Positions 45,613-58,503 are shown, counted from the first letter of the stretch. The stretch is DNA of 64,000 nucleotides from Hysterangium stoloniferum (GCA_015178975.1 WHVD01000037.1:1-64000), one strand, 5' to 3'. Program-made: numbers and translations. Notes: generated by a model not told the origin, from the sequence alone.

Positions 45613-47541
45613 TTAAGCTGGTTTGGTCCCAAGAAGCAAACAATGTTGGCCGCCTGCTGCTGCAATCTCAATTTTCCAGCCCTCCATGGCCTTGCTTCTG
45701 ATTCTAGAAGGCACTGGTTGAACCTCCGTATCAGGGCCCAAACCAAGTTCGCATCCGTTACCGGAGCCCCAGCTGTATGCATGACCATCCTGCGACACGG
45801 CCAAGTTGTGGCGTGTACCAACAGACAAATGAGCGATGGGGTTGGTAGGCGGGGAATTTGAAACGGCGTCAGAGTAAGGGGGAAGAGATGGGTTCGGGTC
45901 AGCAGCGGTGGGCGGCGGGGGAAATGGCATGAAAACCGGTTCAGAAACATACTCGTCGATGGTCGCAGAGATGTATACAGGTTGTTCTCTTTGATCTGCT
46001 TCTTGGGCCTCTTTAGCAACGTTTTCCGCAGCTTTTTTGGCAGCGTCTTTGCGCACTGCTAGTTCCTTCATAGCGGGATGGTCATCCGCAAGTCCAATTT
46101 CACGGCCGTCACAGCGACCACATGCCATTACGCTCCCATCATTCAGCAGGAACAGCGTGTGATGTTCGCCACCGACTATTTGTGTAACCTTTCGGCCACC
46201 CAACTTAGAGGGATGGAGTGCATCTACCTCTGTGGGTTGCCAAATGATAGCCTCGTCGCCCCCTTTCTGTACGCTGATGCCGGTTTGCTTTAGGCTGTTC
46301 AAACCCCAAGCATATACGATACCCTTCGCATTCACGGCGAAGCTATGATAACTCCCGGTACCAATCAGAACAATGTTTCTCAAAGCAAGCCGCTCAGGAG
46401 AGAGACCATTAATTTTGCGGCGTTCAATAATTCTACGGCCAAGCTGAGCAGCCTGTCCAGAACCCCAAGTATAAACATGGCCGGCAGTGGTTAAAGCGAC
46501 GACATGATCTGTGCCACAAGCGACTTGAACAAACTGATATGGCGTCAAGGCATGAATGGGAAGCGGCGTGATTTGAGTTTTCGAGGAACCAGGTTTTCCA
46601 TCGAAACCGAGCAAACCGTCAGAAGACTAATAGTAAAAAGTGAAATAAGTAATCATAACCTTCACCAGGATAGCGTGACTTACTCGAAAGCTACCCCAAG
46701 CTCTAAGATCGCCGTCCTCTCCCAGAGCAACACTCACGCTATCTCCTGCGGAGATGCCAACAGCACGGAATTTCTCGTCGACGAGCGTGTCGACAGCCAT
46801 GGGCTGGGTCTCAAGGATTTCTGCCTCTAAGGTTTCCGAGGGCTTATCGGGGTCAGGGACATTGTTAGTTGGCCGGCCAAGTGAGGCATTATCGTTGATA
46901 CCCCATGACCACACCTAAAATACGCAGTCAATCGACGACCGGTCTGCACTTGGGGCTGTATTCACCTTGCCAACTTCATCAATAACTAACGAGTGCATGC
47001 CGCCTGCACAGATTTTTTCTACCCCTGCTCCGTCAGACCCCAAAGTGTCTCCTTTAGCTGCAGTTTCGAACCAGGCGTGCAATCTAGGTCGTGAAATTTC
47101 TCCTAGGGTTTCTGTACCGAGACCGAATTGACCAAAATCACCTGTACCAAAAACGAAGCATAGACGAGGTGGGCGAGGATGTGAAGCGGGCAATGGGACA
47201 TCATTGATGGCTTTCGTCCTTGAGCCTCGAGCGAGATTCAGGGCTGCCTTTTCTTTGGCAATATCACCAGTAGCACTTTTGGGAGGTCTACCGCGCTTCC
47301 GAGGTGCGACTTTGGCCTCGGCATTTTCTGGGACGTTCTCTTTAATGGGTTCTAAACCAGCAGGAGCCCCAGTTTTTGCTGGACGGCCTCGTTTGCGCGG
47401 AGGGGCCTTCTCATGCTCGCTATCGACAGCGACAGAGGCAGCGCGTTTGCGAGCATTCGATTTAGGTTTTTCAGTTTTGGACACTGGTGGGGCAGAGCGC
47501 AGACGAGAGGCGGCACGAGTTCCGTTTGTCTTCGGCGGCAT
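45613..47541 (-). CDS. RCC1-type Ran guanine nucleotide exchange factor (Pim1/Prp20)
   Basis: The nuclear exchange factor that loads Ran with GTP on chromatin and drives nuclear transport and spindle assembly. A basic N-terminal tail holds two AT-hook-like motifs, RKRGRPAK and RKRGRPPK (47400-47280), then the seven-bladed RCC1 propeller begins at FVFGTGDFGQFGLG (about 47160) and ends with YSWGSGNGCELGLGPDTE and GGQHCLLLGTK. Typical blade signatures include AGGMHSLVIDE, VWSWGINDNASLG, ACGTDHVVALTTAGHVYTWG and VGTRHNLAVSQDG. Two introns fit, near 46975-46916 (start GTGAAT) and 46683-46627 (GTAAGT). An Ala/Lys-rich insertion lies near 46080-45980. Start MPPKTNGTRAAS at 47541; a frame extension upstream has no ATG. 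Divergent from the dehydratase gene. Confidence 0.94.
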
Positions 47542-47685
47542 AATAGGAGGAAAAGTGGAAATTTTAACGTCGCGCCTTGGGGTGGTGGTTTTGTTTGAGC
47601 CACTCAATGCATAAGCGCCGCGAATTGTTCAAAGTGTGACAACTCAATAACCAATCCCGGAACCATCTAGCGGCTTCTTGCCATT
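47542..47685. promoter_or_regulatory. Shared promoter of RCC1 and hydroxyacyl-CoA dehydratase genes
   Basis: The two start codons face away from each other across 144 bases. No TATA box is obvious. Both transcripts must start in or near this gap. Confidence 0.5.
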
Positions 47686-48667
47686 ATGCCTGCTAACCAA
47701 AACGTAAATAAGCGTAAGATATTTTTTTCCCAATTGCCATCCAGCCAATTTTCATTCTAACATACGAGTTCATTATTGCTGTAGCCCCATCGCCTGAGGA
47801 CGAATATTTGGTCATCTACAATGTGCTTTCTGCGTTGGGGTGGTCATATGTCTTCTACACCACATGCATGCACTTAGCAAGCCCCACCGATTTGTCGCCC
47901 GTAGCTGCTGTAACACCCATGCCTACCGCAAAATCAGCGCTACCGCATATGCTGAGCTCCTTTCCTCTTTTTCAACCAACGCTGCCTCAAACGGTTGAGT
48001 GTCCGTCTCAGTCTTGCATTCCCCCTACCCTACTTTCCTTGTTTGACCGGGCCAAGACAACGTATGCTGCTGTCGGTTGGCAGACGGCAGCAGTTCAGAG
48101 TTTTGCTTTCCTAGAGGTCATACATTGTTTGTTAGGATGGGTACGGAGTCCGATCATGACAACGGCTGCACAAGTTGCTAGCAGGCTCATACTTGTCTGG
48201 GGAATAGCCTATCAATATGAAGCTGTAGGTCAAAATTGCTTGTATATATGTTTACTATTCTCATAGTAACACAGGCACGCCATAATCCCTTCTATGCATC
48301 AATGGTGCTTTCGTGGTCCATTACCGAAGTTATCCGTTATTCTTTCTATGCTGCCAACAAACTGCAGAGCGAGCCAAAATGGCTCTTGTGGTTGCGTTAT
48401 AGTACTTTTTATATACTCTATCCTACTGGGGCAGGTTCGGAAGCTTTTCTTATTTTCTCAACAATCCCTTCCCAATTTACGGCATGGAATGAGTGGGATA
48501 GCCTCCGAGCTTCGATGTTCTTCATTTGGTGGCCAGGTATGTGCTTTTTAAGGTCCTGAACACGGCCTAACCAGTTTCTCTAAGGGTTATATGTAATGTA
48601 CACATATATGATTAAGCAGCGTCGGAAGGTTCTACGTCGTTTAGGAGGAAGGCCAAAGACAAATTAA
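47686..48667 (+). CDS. Very-long-chain 3-hydroxyacyl-CoA dehydratase (PHS1/HACD)
   Basis: A multi-pass ER membrane enzyme that removes water from 3-hydroxyacyl-CoA in the third step of very-long-chain fatty acid elongation. Four exons fit: a short first one (MPANQNVNK) ending at a GTAAGA donor near 47714, a long one (about 47794-48223) with LVIYNVLSALGWSYVFYTT and FLEVIHCLLGWVRS, one starting ARHNPFYASMVLSWS with EVIRYSFYA and YPTGAGSEAFLI, and a last one GLYVMYTYMIKQRRKVLRRL ending at 48667. The conserved Tyr of RYSFYA and Glu of GSE are the catalytic pair known from this family. The basic, lysine-ended C-terminus fits ER retention. The copy looks complete. Confidence 0.94.
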
Positions 48668-48820
48668 AATAGTTTTAGTACGTAGGCATAGAGTGATATA
48701 TGAGTTTTATGATCTGAGTCGATATTTACTATACACATTGAGTAACATCAATGATTGAACATACATCTTGTACTGCACTCTTCTACAAACAAGGAATGTA
48801 ACAGAGAACCTGTAAGCAAG

Positions 48821-48892
48821 TCTCAGGTAGTATAGAGGTTAGTATTCGCGCCTGTCACGCGCGAGACCGGGGTTCGATTCCCCGCCTGAGAG
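48821..48892 (+). tRNA. tRNA-Asp (GTC)
   Basis: Full cloverleaf without intron. Acceptor TCTCAGG pairs with CCTGAGA, the anticodon loop is CTGTCAC with anticodon GTC, and the T arm CGGGG-TTCGATT-CCCCG is perfect, with G as discriminator. Internal A and B boxes are canonical (TAGTATAGAGGTTAG and GGTTCGATTCC). A run of T at 48896-48900 is the RNA polymerase III stop. Confidence 0.97.
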
Positions 48893-48900
48893 TTCTTTTT
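48893..48900 (+). terminator. Pol III terminator of tRNA-Asp
   Basis: Five T in a row (ttcttttt) lie four bases after the mature end of the tRNA gene, the usual RNA polymerase III stop signal. Confidence 0.8.
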
Positions 48901-49012
48901 GTTCCTTATCTGTATCCGTATACACATTTTTTACGGCTAACCACCATCCATTTCCTGTATATAACTTTTGGCATATATCATTCCGATTTTCACCGTACTA
49001 TAAATAGCATTT

Positions 49013-50205
<1,193 letters not shown>

Positions 50206-50294
50206 GCAAGACCGTGAACAGTAAAAGGAACTGACAGTGCTCGGTTTCGTCACGTGCGCGATTCGCGTCGCAAGTCCGTTGAATAGTCTCACCA
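50206..50294. promoter_or_regulatory. ETF-alpha upstream region
   Basis: The 89 bases between the ETF-alpha start and a possible divergent small frame. gtcacgtgcgcg (about 50250-50261) contains a CACGTG E-box. This could be a promoter element for ETF-alpha; it is a motif match only. Confidence 0.35.
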
Positions 50295-50495
50295 ATGTCT
50301 GCCACACCGTCAAGACCGTCGAGAAAGACGCTCTCCCGGCGACAAAAGGCCCTCATCGCCGGCAGCATTGCTTCTCCTCCAACCTCATCACGCACCAAGC
50401 CCCTCGCCGTTTTCCCGCCCATTATCTCCCCCTTGATCCAACTCGACATCGCCAACTCGGCACTCTTGCGGCTGTTACGGCTGTTTCCCCACTAA
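50295..50495 (+). CDS. Possible small or truncated protein, unrecognised
   Basis: A 66-codon frame starts MSATPSRPSRKTLSRRQKAL and is basic, then hydrophobic (LIQLDIANSALLRLLRL). It is divergent from ETF-alpha by 89 bases, which suggests a real transcript start. A frame continuing to about 50570 in another register (QGGERITVEFLNRLGRL) might be a second exon. It may be the first exon of a gene that the transposase remnant at 50643 has disrupted. No family is recognised. Confidence 0.3.
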   Translation: MSATPSRPSRKTLSRRQKALIAGSIASPPTSSRTKPLAVFPPIISPLIQLDIANSALLRLLRLFPH

Positions 50496-50642
50496 CTAAA
50501 CAACGGTCTCTGCCAGATCAGGGAGGAGAGAGGATCACTGTGGAGTTTCTGAACAGGTTGGGGAGGTTGTGATGTCCTTGGGCATTCAGGTGCATATAGA
50601 TATATTTTGATTCGATGGCTCTGTTGCTAACATATCATGTAG

Positions 50643-51260
50643 ATCCACAGCAGATGGGCTCATACTATTAAGCCAAATCCTTGACATCCCAGATCCTCTT
50701 ATCACTCCCAACCGCAACAAAGCCACTGCTATCGAGGCGTTAACACTTCTTTGTGCGTGATTGCGTAGCCCAGGGAGCTGGTAGGCTTTATCCGCCAAAT
50801 ATAACTTGTCGCAGGGTGTCATCTCTGATCTCATTAATGTCACAGCGAAATTTCTCAGCAATCGGTGGAACCACCTACTGGAATGGGATACGGAAGGGAT
50901 TGTCCACCTTCAAGAATATGCCGAAGCCCTCCATACACTTGGAGCACCCACATTTACCTTCTTCGTCTTCATCGATTGCACGGTACATGTCGACTGGGAG
51001 AATTTCAGGGCTCGTGTACACTGGCTACAAGAAGCGTGGTATGAAGTTCCAAGGCGTTGTAAGTCCCAATAGGCTAATGGTACATCTCTGCGGACTATTT
51101 CGGGCCCCTTAGAACGACATGAGAGTCTTAGCTGAGAGCGGGCTTTGGCGACATTGGGGCAGAAGGCGATCCAACCAGAGTTGGCTCCGGATGACACCCT
51201 TGAGCGCCGATACTTTCAGACCTATGGAGATTCGGCGTATGGGACAAGTCTAGTCATGGT
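50643..51260 (+). pseudogene. DDE_Tnp_4 (PIF/Harbinger-like) transposase remnant
   Basis: Cut-and-paste transposase of the DDE superfamily endonuclease type that is common in Agaricomycetes. Visible blocks are ILDIPDPLITPNRNKATAIE (50675-50730), LSQGVISDLINVTAKFLSNR, WNHLLEWDTEGIVH, YAEALHTLGAPTFTFFVFID (with the first catalytic Asp), VYTGYKKRGMKFQGVVSPNR and LAESGL. In the first 150 bases the frame has a TGA and a TAG, and the frame then shifts after the FIDCT motif; the C-terminal catalytic part is missing or unrecognisable. Terminal inverted repeats were not found. It is a dead DNA transposon copy. Confidence 0.8.
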
Positions 51261-51692
51261 ATGCTCATACACCGCCGTTAGACCACTCTGAGGAACAACA
51301 TGTCACCAACGGTGAATGTATATTTCATGATTAATTTTTTTTAAAAGATTATTAGCGATGTTTGTTTTTGGCCTTCTTTAGAGATGCATTTACTCAATAA
51401 CCGCTTTATGGAATGCGGTGGTGTTTTGGGACCAGCAAGATGTCCCAGATGTAGTGCAGATCATTGATAGTACAGAATATAATCTCGTATCCACGAATGC
51501 ACCGGCCGTAAAAAAGAAATATATCGCTTGTGGACTGGGAATTCAAAAGAACGTGGTCATGGCGTCAGGGTGCTTACAATAGCTCTCACTCGGAACGAAA
51601 TGAGTTGATTTGATTCATCTCTAACCAATAAAAGTTATGCTTTCTACAACCGACTCAACAGATATAAACGTTATAAATTGTCATTGAAGTGT
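51261..51692. other. Gap between transposase remnant and PEX5
   Basis: About 430 bases. A plus-strand frame reads WDQQDVPDVVQIIDSTEYN and TNAPAVKKKYIACGLGI near 51430-51550; it may be more transposase or another scrap, but it was not recognised. Confidence 0.35.
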
Positions 51693-54000
51693 CTAAAATT
51701 CGAAGCCTTCCTTACGGAACCTCTCCAACGTCTGACCAGCTTTCGCGGCTTCAACTAGATCTTGCCGATTCATGGCCGCAAAACACTTTCGAAGAGTTTG
51801 CCACAACTGCTCACTCTTCTCACCACCAACTGACTCCTGCATGGCTAAGGCACTAAGGAAATGTTCTGCCGCTTCTTTGTGGGCACTGATGTTGAGACCT
51901 ATTCGGTGCTGAATGAAAGAGATACCCGTGAGAGATAAGAAAGTGACATACAGGCCACGCCAACATTATAGATTGCTCGAGTGTACGTTGGCCTGAGTTG
52001 TAACGCTTCGCGATATACGACTAATGCCTCTTCAGGCTTTGATCCATTGGATAAACATGAACCAAGCCGGTTCCATAGCAGGTAATCCTGTAATCAGACG
52101 TAAGCTATGAGGTGATACACTATTAGGTTTTAAATCTAACCTTTGGTCTAGCAGTCAGAGCGCTCTCAAAGCAATCTCTCGCTTTATCAAACTCAGAGTT
52201 GGTATAGAAAAGGACTCCCAACCCGATTTGTAAATCTGGATCCATGTGTCCTTGAGCATGGTGGTGACGTGCCACAGCCAAGAAGGCCTCTGCGGCGCGG
52301 TCATGGGACGCCCACTGCGAGGCAGGTAAAGGACCCTTCAGCTCTTCAGGCACCAATGAAGTATATTTGGCCAAAAGCCAGCGGACAAGCGTACTGTGGG
52401 ATGCCCTGTCAAACGATTCATTGGTGTAAGAGATTGCGAGTGACTGCAAGGAGCATGTATGAGGAGACTACCAATAAATAAGAGGCGGCAACAAACCAGC
52501 ATGCCAGGCCCTGTGACACCAGCTTCTCGTGCAATACGCACGCCTTCTGTCAAGGCTTGCATCCCGGCATTCTCCCGCTCGTCCATACTACGCGTTTCTC
52601 CGAGTAAAATCCACGCCTCGTACCCCCCCTCTCCTAAATCTCCCTGTTGAATTGCCGCTTCAATGAGGAGGGCCGCATCTGTGAGTGAACCATTCTCATT
52701 TAGGAGCTGTTTAGCTCTCGTAAGGTGGGAGCCTTGTTCGGCCAGGTAGTGGTTTTCAGTCTCTGTAGAGGCCACAATTAGAATTTGATCTTACGGTAAA
52801 AAATACAGCTAGCATGCCAAATTTATACGGCTTTAATATGGGTATGCCGTCGTCGTCAAACTGTATATGTTCACCATCTTCGTAATCAGGATTGATAGCC
52901 CAGGCCCTCTCCATATCCTCCCCATATTCAAGTTCATCGGGGTGAAATCCCATGAGTTCCTGGAGATCAGACTCGAATTTCACTGAATCTTCAGTGGAAG
53001 GAGGAAATTCGGGGTGTTTCAGTCGGGACCATATCCTGTCGATTCGGATTAGTATTCAAAGTATCTTTCAGTGTTTAGACATACTCTTCAAAATCACTTA
53101 AAGCCTCACCATCCCCGGGGTTATCGGCAAGATTTATTCGTTCGAATGCTGCTTCTAGAGATTCATTCTCAAAAACTTCTACTATCCTGCTCCTTTCGTT
53201 GGCTAGGGATGCTGCTCTATTAAAAGCATCTTCAAAGTCTAAATCGACAGCTTTGCCTTTTCCTTTGACGTCCACACGGGTAAACTCTTGGTCCCAATTC
53301 ACCGAGGGAGTGACACTTTGTAAAGGAGGCTGGTAAAAAGGTTGGCTCATCCCATTCATGGCGCTATAACCGGGTCTAACATCTACAAATACATTAATTT
53401 CATAAAATTGTGAAAGCGGGTATATACTAACTATATAGTGGCATGTGCGACTCGTTGAAGTGCGCGGTGGCGGATGGTGTAACAGATGGTGCTTGGCGAA
53501 ATTCTTCTGACCACCTCGAATCGCCGGAGGCTGGGGAGATAGAGCCATTCATGGACGGCACCCAAGCAGGGGCTAGCTCTGGTGTGTGCATAGGACCAGC
53601 ATGGGGCGTCTGATGTAAATTTTCTAACATATGACGAGACATCGCCCCCATAGGACCATTAAAAGCGGGGATATTTGATTGGGAATTTGCAGAATCAAAA
53701 AATTGTCTAGCCACGGCGACATCAACGGCATTGATTGGTCGGGAGGTCGAAGGAGGTAGATGATGTAGCTACAGAAAGAATATATTAGTTCCTTGGCTAT
53801 GCAAAATAACTGAACCGACCCTCGAGGAGGATGGGCCATCAATTCTATCCTATAGGACGCAGTTTCGTCAGATATGCTCCAACCATAGATAAAACAATAT
53901 ACACCCTCTGGAGACTCCTGTCACTGTCCGTGTGCTTCAGAACCTGTGATAAAGGGTTAGAAGTCGTTGAGCATTCTGCACCAGATATGAGAGACTGCAT
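51693..54000 (-). CDS. PEX5: PEX5, peroxisomal targeting signal 1 receptor
   Basis: The shuttling receptor that carries PTS1 proteins into peroxisomes. The start MQSLISGAECSTTSNPLSQV has the conserved N-terminal Cys that is ubiquitinated during recycling. The disordered N-terminal half holds at least two WxxxF motifs for docking (WSEEF near 53510, WDQEF near 53290). The C-terminal half is a TPR solenoid: LAEQGSHLTRAKQLL, AWILLGETRSMDERENAG, SLAISYTNESFDRASHSTLV, LQIGLGVLFYTNSEFDKARD, LWNRLGSCLSNGSKPEEALV and YNVGVACLNIGAHKEAAEHF. At least seven introns are needed; the stop follows KEGFEF at 51693. Length and order match the family. No PTS2-binding insertion was checked. Confidence 0.95.
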
Positions 54001-54636
54001 TGCAAAGGATGATGCAAACTCAGGTATATCACACTGAGTGACACCAGCGGCATTTATCCTTCCGAAGCTAATGTAAGCTTGCTGAGTCAGACATATCACA
54101 TGTTTTTCGAGCAGGCAGTAATTTCCTTGTAAGCGATGTAGATGTAAGTAAAAACTAACAGCGTCTAATTCATGGGGAAGGCCTCAAAACATGAAATCAA
54201 CCAGATTTGCTATGATTATTGGTCGAAGAACTGCATAAAGGTTGTTGAGAACGAGATGATCTACTTTGAATACAAGCAAGGAGAGAATGCACATCCAGGT
54301 GTTACAATGCTGTAATATGCATGGGTGTCCATTAGGTTTTCTATCTCGCTTACACTGTATTAAGAACAAGATGGCAAGTAAGTTACAAGGAATGTGGAGT
54401 GTAATCTAATTTCTCTGCACGTGACGTCGACGTCGATGCTTCCTGAGAGCCCAGACTCCTGGAATGGTGATTTGGTCGGCTGGTCTAACTTATAAATGAG
54501 TAATGTACGGGATGCTCTCAGGAAGCCTTCGTTCTTTCTTATCCTCACCCCATAGCGATAATGGTTCCTGGCGTTGTCGAAATGTATGCATAGTCGTTTG
54601 TTTTTGCAGCGTAATCTTATAATCGCTCCCTTGCAG
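54001..54636. other. Intergenic region between PEX5 and ILV3
   Basis: About 640 bases that must contain the promoters of two divergent genes. Only short frames occur. Nothing regulatory was recognised with confidence. Confidence 0.45.
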
Positions 54637-57306
54637 CTACTCTGTTCCAAAGATACAAGCATCTACCTTCGCTAATGTGATACTCAACAAGTTCTCAAGG
54701 AAACTCACACAGGACAAGGTCAATAAAATTGCATGTTCCTATCCATTCTAGTCACACTATACCTTATTTTAGGCTCGTGGAGGAGCTCAAGCCATGTGTA
54801 TGTAGTATGTATACATTCGCATCGATACATCGTCTCATGCGCCCTCAGTGTATGCGGTCGGAGTCACAGAGGAAGACATGAACAAGCCGCAGATTGGGAT
54901 CGTTCCCATTTGGTGGGAAGGAAACCCATGTAATAGCCACCTACTCGATTTAGCTCGCGAAGTGAAGCAAGGGTGTCAATCGGAAGATCTTGTGGGGTTA
55001 ACGTTTAATACCATAGGTTAGTAGTGCTCTCTCTTGTGATCTAACTTCTTACCTTCTGTTCTACACAGGCGTTAGGTATATGTCTCCTGTGTATTGCAAT
55101 TGCAAGATATTAATAGATTTTCCAAAGTGATGCTATAACCATGGGCACGGATGGTTTGTCTAGTTTATTACGCGTGTATTCTCTGCTGACTCTTTTATTG
55201 AACCCAGGTATGCGGTATAGTTTACCCTCCCGTGATCTCATTGCGGATAGCATTGAATCGGCAAGTCAAGCCAACCTCAATGATGACTGCTTTTTTTTAT
55301 AAATATTAATTCATCACAGGTTGTAATGGTACGGCGATTGCTGTACAAACGAAGACGCCTTACCTCATTGTTTGACTACAGGCCCAGCACTATGATGGGA
55401 ATATTTCCATCCCAGGCTGTGACAAGAACAGTACACTCTCAATCTGAAGAATCATAAAACCTTGGTTAACCACTCTTTCTATATAGTGCCGGGCTGTGTC
55501 ATGGCGGCTGCACGTCACAACCGTCCGACGATTATCGTGTACGGCGGAACCATTTCTGCAGGTGTCCGTCAAGTCGACTGTCCTGGGATGGGATTCAAGA
55601 AAGGAGGGATGGTTAACATAGGCGATGCCTTCGAGTCTTATGGTGATACATGCACAAAGACCGTGTCCGCCCGAGTCTAAAGGTGTATTACATAGGCGCT
55701 TTCCTCACAGGTTCCATCACTGAAGAACAAAGAATTGACGTTGTTCGCCATGCTTGTCCAGGGCCAGGTGCCTGTGGTGGAATGTACACGTTAGTCTTCT
55801 GTGAATAGTCTGCGTTATCACTCCTCATATAGTTCCAAAGGGCGAACACAATGAGTTCGATATTAGAAGTCCTCGGGATGTCCCTCCCGTACTCTGCCAG
55901 CATTCCGGCAACCTGGCCTGGTACGAAAATGGGAATCACGTTCGCGATAGCTCAACCTCAATAACCGTTCCCTTTTCACACAGAGAAGAAGCAGGAATGT
56001 TATCGAGCAGCGGGATACATGAAGAATCTACTTGCCAAGGACATCAAGCCACGGTGGGTGACATTTCAGATAAACATACATATAGTAAACAATGAGAAAT
56101 GCCACACAGGGATATTCTCACGCGGAAGTCTTTTGAAAACGCCATCACCATAGTGAACATTACGGGAGGCTCTACGAATGCTGTGCTTCACTTGCTCGCC
56201 ATGGCACGTTCAGCAGATGTCCCGCTTACGATCGACGATTTTCAAGTAATCGCTGATCGTACCCCTTTCTTATGCGATCTGCGTCCATCGGGGAAGTACC
56301 TCATGGAGGACTTACATAAAGTCGGCGGCATACCAGCCCTACTTAAGTATCTTTTGAATCACTCGACCTTGATCCATGGCGATCAATTAACCGTCACTGG
56401 GAAGACATTGGCCCAGAATCTTGAAGGTGTACAAGAACTTGATTTCACAACCCAAGATGTCGTTCGACCTTTGGAGAATCCAATCAAGGCAACTGGGCAT
56501 TTGACTATATTGAAAGGGAACTTAGCTCCTTCGACCGCGGTGGCCAAGTTGACTGGCAAGGAAGGTCTTATATTTGAGGTGAGCAAAATCTTAACAGTGG
56601 GTGTGGACCTTCCGCTCACCCGATCTGAAGGGCGTTGCGAAATGTTTTGATGTGTATGTTCTGTTAGTTGACGTCTGATCAAATATATACTCATGCTTTC
56701 TGCCACAGCGTCGATGACTTCTACCCAGCTCTTGAAAGAGGCGAGATCACGGCAGGTACAGTTGTTGTATTCAGATATCAGGGCCCCAAGGGTGCGCCTG
56801 GGATGCCAGAGATGCTAGGTGAGTCATGGGCATAATATCTGATTACAGGACTGACAACCACGGTACAGGCCCAACCGGTGCAATTATGGGCGCGGGACTT
56901 GGTAATAGCGTTGCACTGATCACCGATGGGAGATTCAGCGGCGCCTCGCGTGGATTCATCATTGGACATGTTTGTTTATTTCTAATCAAGTTAAACAGGG
57001 CACTTATGAATGAATATTAGGTTACACCTGAAGCACAAGTCGGCGGGCCTATTGCGCTTCTCAAAGACGGCGACCGTATAATCATCGATGCAAAGACTAG
57101 GAACTTGGAATGGCTTGTTGATGAGGCGACCCAAAAAGCGCGAAAGAAGGAGTGGGAGACCTCGGGCAAAAGGCCGTTGCGCGAGACGCGTGGCGTATTG
57201 TATCGCTATGCTAGAGATGTCGCTGTGAGTTCTAGGTCGTGGTCCTTTGGCGTTGGTTCTGATTGTTTCGCAACAGCCGGCTAGCGAGGGTGCCTACACC
57301 GATTAA
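54637..57306 (+). CDS. ILV3: Dihydroxyacid dehydratase, branched-chain amino acid synthesis
   Basis: A mitochondrial iron-sulfur enzyme that makes the keto acids for valine, leucine and isoleucine. Blocks in order: [13 protein letters not shown], then [145 protein letters not shown] and the end ASEGAYTD. The Fe-S cysteines are in NPCN, PGCDKN and [10 protein letters not shown]. About 14 introns are needed; one uses GC-AG (55261-55319) and precedes a 9-base microexon. The stop is at 57306. The start is unresolved: no ATG precedes ILNKFSRK in its exon, which may begin after an acceptor at about 54636, so a short upstream exon is likely. Confidence 0.94.
55320..55328 (+). other. ILV3: 9-base microexon of ILV3
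   Basis: gttgtaatg (Val-Val-Met) lies between an intron 55261-55319 that starts GCAAGT and ends ACAG, and an intron 55329-55381 that starts GTACGG and ends ACAG. Including it gives [19 protein letters not shown], the spacing conserved in dihydroxyacid dehydratases; leaving it out deletes three conserved residues. Confidence 0.75.
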
Positions 57307-58503
57307 GTGTCAATGAGGAATTGTATTGTGTTATCATGGACCAAATGTTGATTAGGTGTTCATCCCATCTTGAATATCATGTTGTATACTCTATGTAGTT
57401 GGACAAAGAATCCCAAGTACACCAGGAGCTTCAACACTCGTGTATTCCAAGCCGCATAGAGATCCAGCTGGAATTTCAATGTGTCCATCCTCGTGTATGT
57501 GCATGCTCCTAAGGATCTAGTCCGAACCTCCAAGTACTAGAGAACGTACTAAAAGCAAAAACGAACGCACGACGACTCGCAAAACGACGATGAAATTATA
57601 CAACTTCCGCCGACTGTTCCGGTTTTATGTGGTTTGTACTCATCTGGGTATTTTATGATAGATTATGGCCCACAGATCGTCGTGGTATAGGGCATGTAGC
57701 GTTAGGCTTCAGTAGACTGGAGTCCTCGCCCTTTTTGGAAGTCCACGGGTTCAAAATATAAGAAAAGAAAGACACAGCTTACTTCGACCGTTTTGGTAAA
57801 TCTCTCCTCGATGCAAAAGTCCCCCAACAATGCTGTCGTCTGCCAAGGTCGAGCCTCTTTCAGGAGTCGCCTTTGGCGGCACATCCATACCTTGCTTCGG
57901 GCTCCCGTCGCTATTAAAGCGTACATCCCAGGTTGATGAGTTCCGTTAACAACCGCGGAATCCGGAGGAAGAATGAAATCTTGATCCTGAGGGTTTTCAT
58001 CCTTGGGTCTTCAGCTTTTACGATGAGTCTTTATGTAGGCTTGGATTGCCGTACTATTGGACTGTTATCATCAACTGCATCTTATTAGAAAAGCCTATAT
58101 CGTCAGGAAAAGCACAGTTCTCACCTGTAACATCATATAGTGTACTCTGTAAGGTGTTCTCAATCGCTGTATAATTACGATACACCGATATAGCAAGTGA
58201 TTACCGTTTTCTATTCCAGTATTTTGGAAAGGTATGCTAGATACCAAACGCCATCCATGACTGCGGTTTCGGTTATTATAGTTTTGCTGTGGCTCCACAG
58301 TGCTTTACCTGTTTATTTGGGTAGGCTGCACCCCACATCGTATCTTATCTTATCTATAACTATATAAAGTAGTCCTAACACTCCTGTCACATGTTGATTT
58401 CGAAGGTCCATTTCATTCAAGTTCAACGACACAAAAAGTAACAAGACGACGAAAATGAAATATACAGTCAAAATTCAAGCTTCAGAACTCAAGCGTGAAA
58501 CGT
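57307..58503. other. Gap between ILV3 and hexokinase
   Basis: About 1.2 kb between two converging genes. Only short frames occur, none recognised. It should contain both 3' ends; nothing else is apparent. Confidence 0.5.

Noticed and set aside
47204-47614. 136-codon plus-strand frame opposite the RCC1 N-terminus
   Set aside because: Complement of a basic, low-complexity coding region; shadow.
51361-51590. Plus-strand frame as the C-terminal part of the DDE_Tnp_4 transposase
   Set aside because: No DDE_Tnp_4 C-terminal motif was found; kept only as an unassigned scrap.
54184-54662. Short minus-strand frames between PEX5 and ILV3
   Set aside because: No motif, no splice-consistent extension, and they lie in the expected promoter space.
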